Assembly: GCA_964658655.1 (NCBI GenBank) | Contig: CAZZZL010000091.1 | Span: forward strand, 1-5,182 | From: G963692885 sp964658655 | Lineage (GTDB): Bacteria; Acidobacteriota; Terriglobia; Terriglobales; Acidobacteriaceae | DNA length: 5,182 nucleotides | Direction of reading: 5' to 3' | In this document: positions 5,089 to 5,182 of the stretch, piece by piece | Position numbering within the stretch: position 1 is the stretch's first letter | How the letters are laid out: the number at the start of each line of letters is the position of its first letter | Notes under the pieces: generated by a model | Told to the model about the DNA's origin: nothing | What the model saw: only the letters and a program-made list of their open reading frames with translations | Databases searched by the model: none | Translations under genes and position numbers: made by a program

Positions 5089-5182
5089 CCACTCTGACGC
5101 CAGCCTGTCGGACTGCCCGTCTGCTTTCATGCGCCACCGGCCGAAACGATGCGCCAGTCACTCAACGCATCCTGCCAAACTG
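5089..5182. other. Right-edge stretch with no assignable gene
   Basis: These 94 bases upstream of the rpmE promoter hold no complete gene. A minus-strand frame enters from the right edge and ends at a TGA (5129-5127) after 17 codons. It could be the tail of a neighbouring gene but is too short to support. Two plus-strand ATGs (5129, 5149) open frames that run off the edge without a Shine-Dalgarno. Confidence 0.4.

Noticed and set aside
5127..5180. Minus-strand frame of 17 codons ending in TGA at 5129-5127, possible tail of a gene beyond the right edge
   Set aside because: Too short to judge coding potential or identity. Frames of this length arise easily by chance in GC-rich DNA.

Overview
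The window looks like chromosomal DNA of an Acidobacteriota bacterium, probably Terriglobia (Acidobacteriaceae). This rests on three things: the fairly GC-rich coding style, the form of DusB (an N-terminal block and two internal insertions that I associate with this group), and a secreted sedolisin-type protease gene, a family common in these soil bacteria. The placement is inference from protein flavour; there is no rRNA in the window.

Layout, left to right. (1) Bases 1-542, minus strand: the 5' part of a secreted S53 (sedolisin/kumamolisin) peptidase precursor, with signal peptide and most of the activation propeptide; the gene runs off the left edge. (2) Bases 543-1082: a gap of 540 bp with no convincing gene. 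It holds the upstream region of the peptidase, a short coding-like stretch of doubtful status (696-935), an operator-like dyad at 961-974, and a possible promoter very close to the next gene. (3) Bases 1083-1613, plus: a YfiT/DinB-fold thiol transferase, probably bacillithiol-dependent. (4) Bases 1710-3296, plus: a 528-residue protein of unknown function whose C-terminus carries a clear NucS/DUF91-like PD-(D/E)xK nuclease motif. Its middle looks like a second, catalytically dead copy of the same fold. (5) A convergent intergenic stretch of about 140 bp with a 12-bp perfect palindrome. (6) Bases 3435-4685, minus: tRNA-dihydrouridine synthase DusB. (7) A strong stem-loop terminator at 4724-4746 separating dusB from (8) rpmE, zinc-binding ribosomal protein L31 (4785-5027, minus), which has a good sigma-70-type promoter at 5060-5088.

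rpmE and dusB are translation-related neighbours on the same strand, but the terminator suggests they are mostly separate transcription units. The two plus-strand genes are 96 bp apart and may or may not be co-transcribed; nothing links them functionally. I see no CRISPR array, transposase, tRNA, rRNA or prophage gene. The only candidate for something undescribed is the large nuclease-like protein; it stands alone, without obvious partners, so a defence or repair system is not shown by this window.
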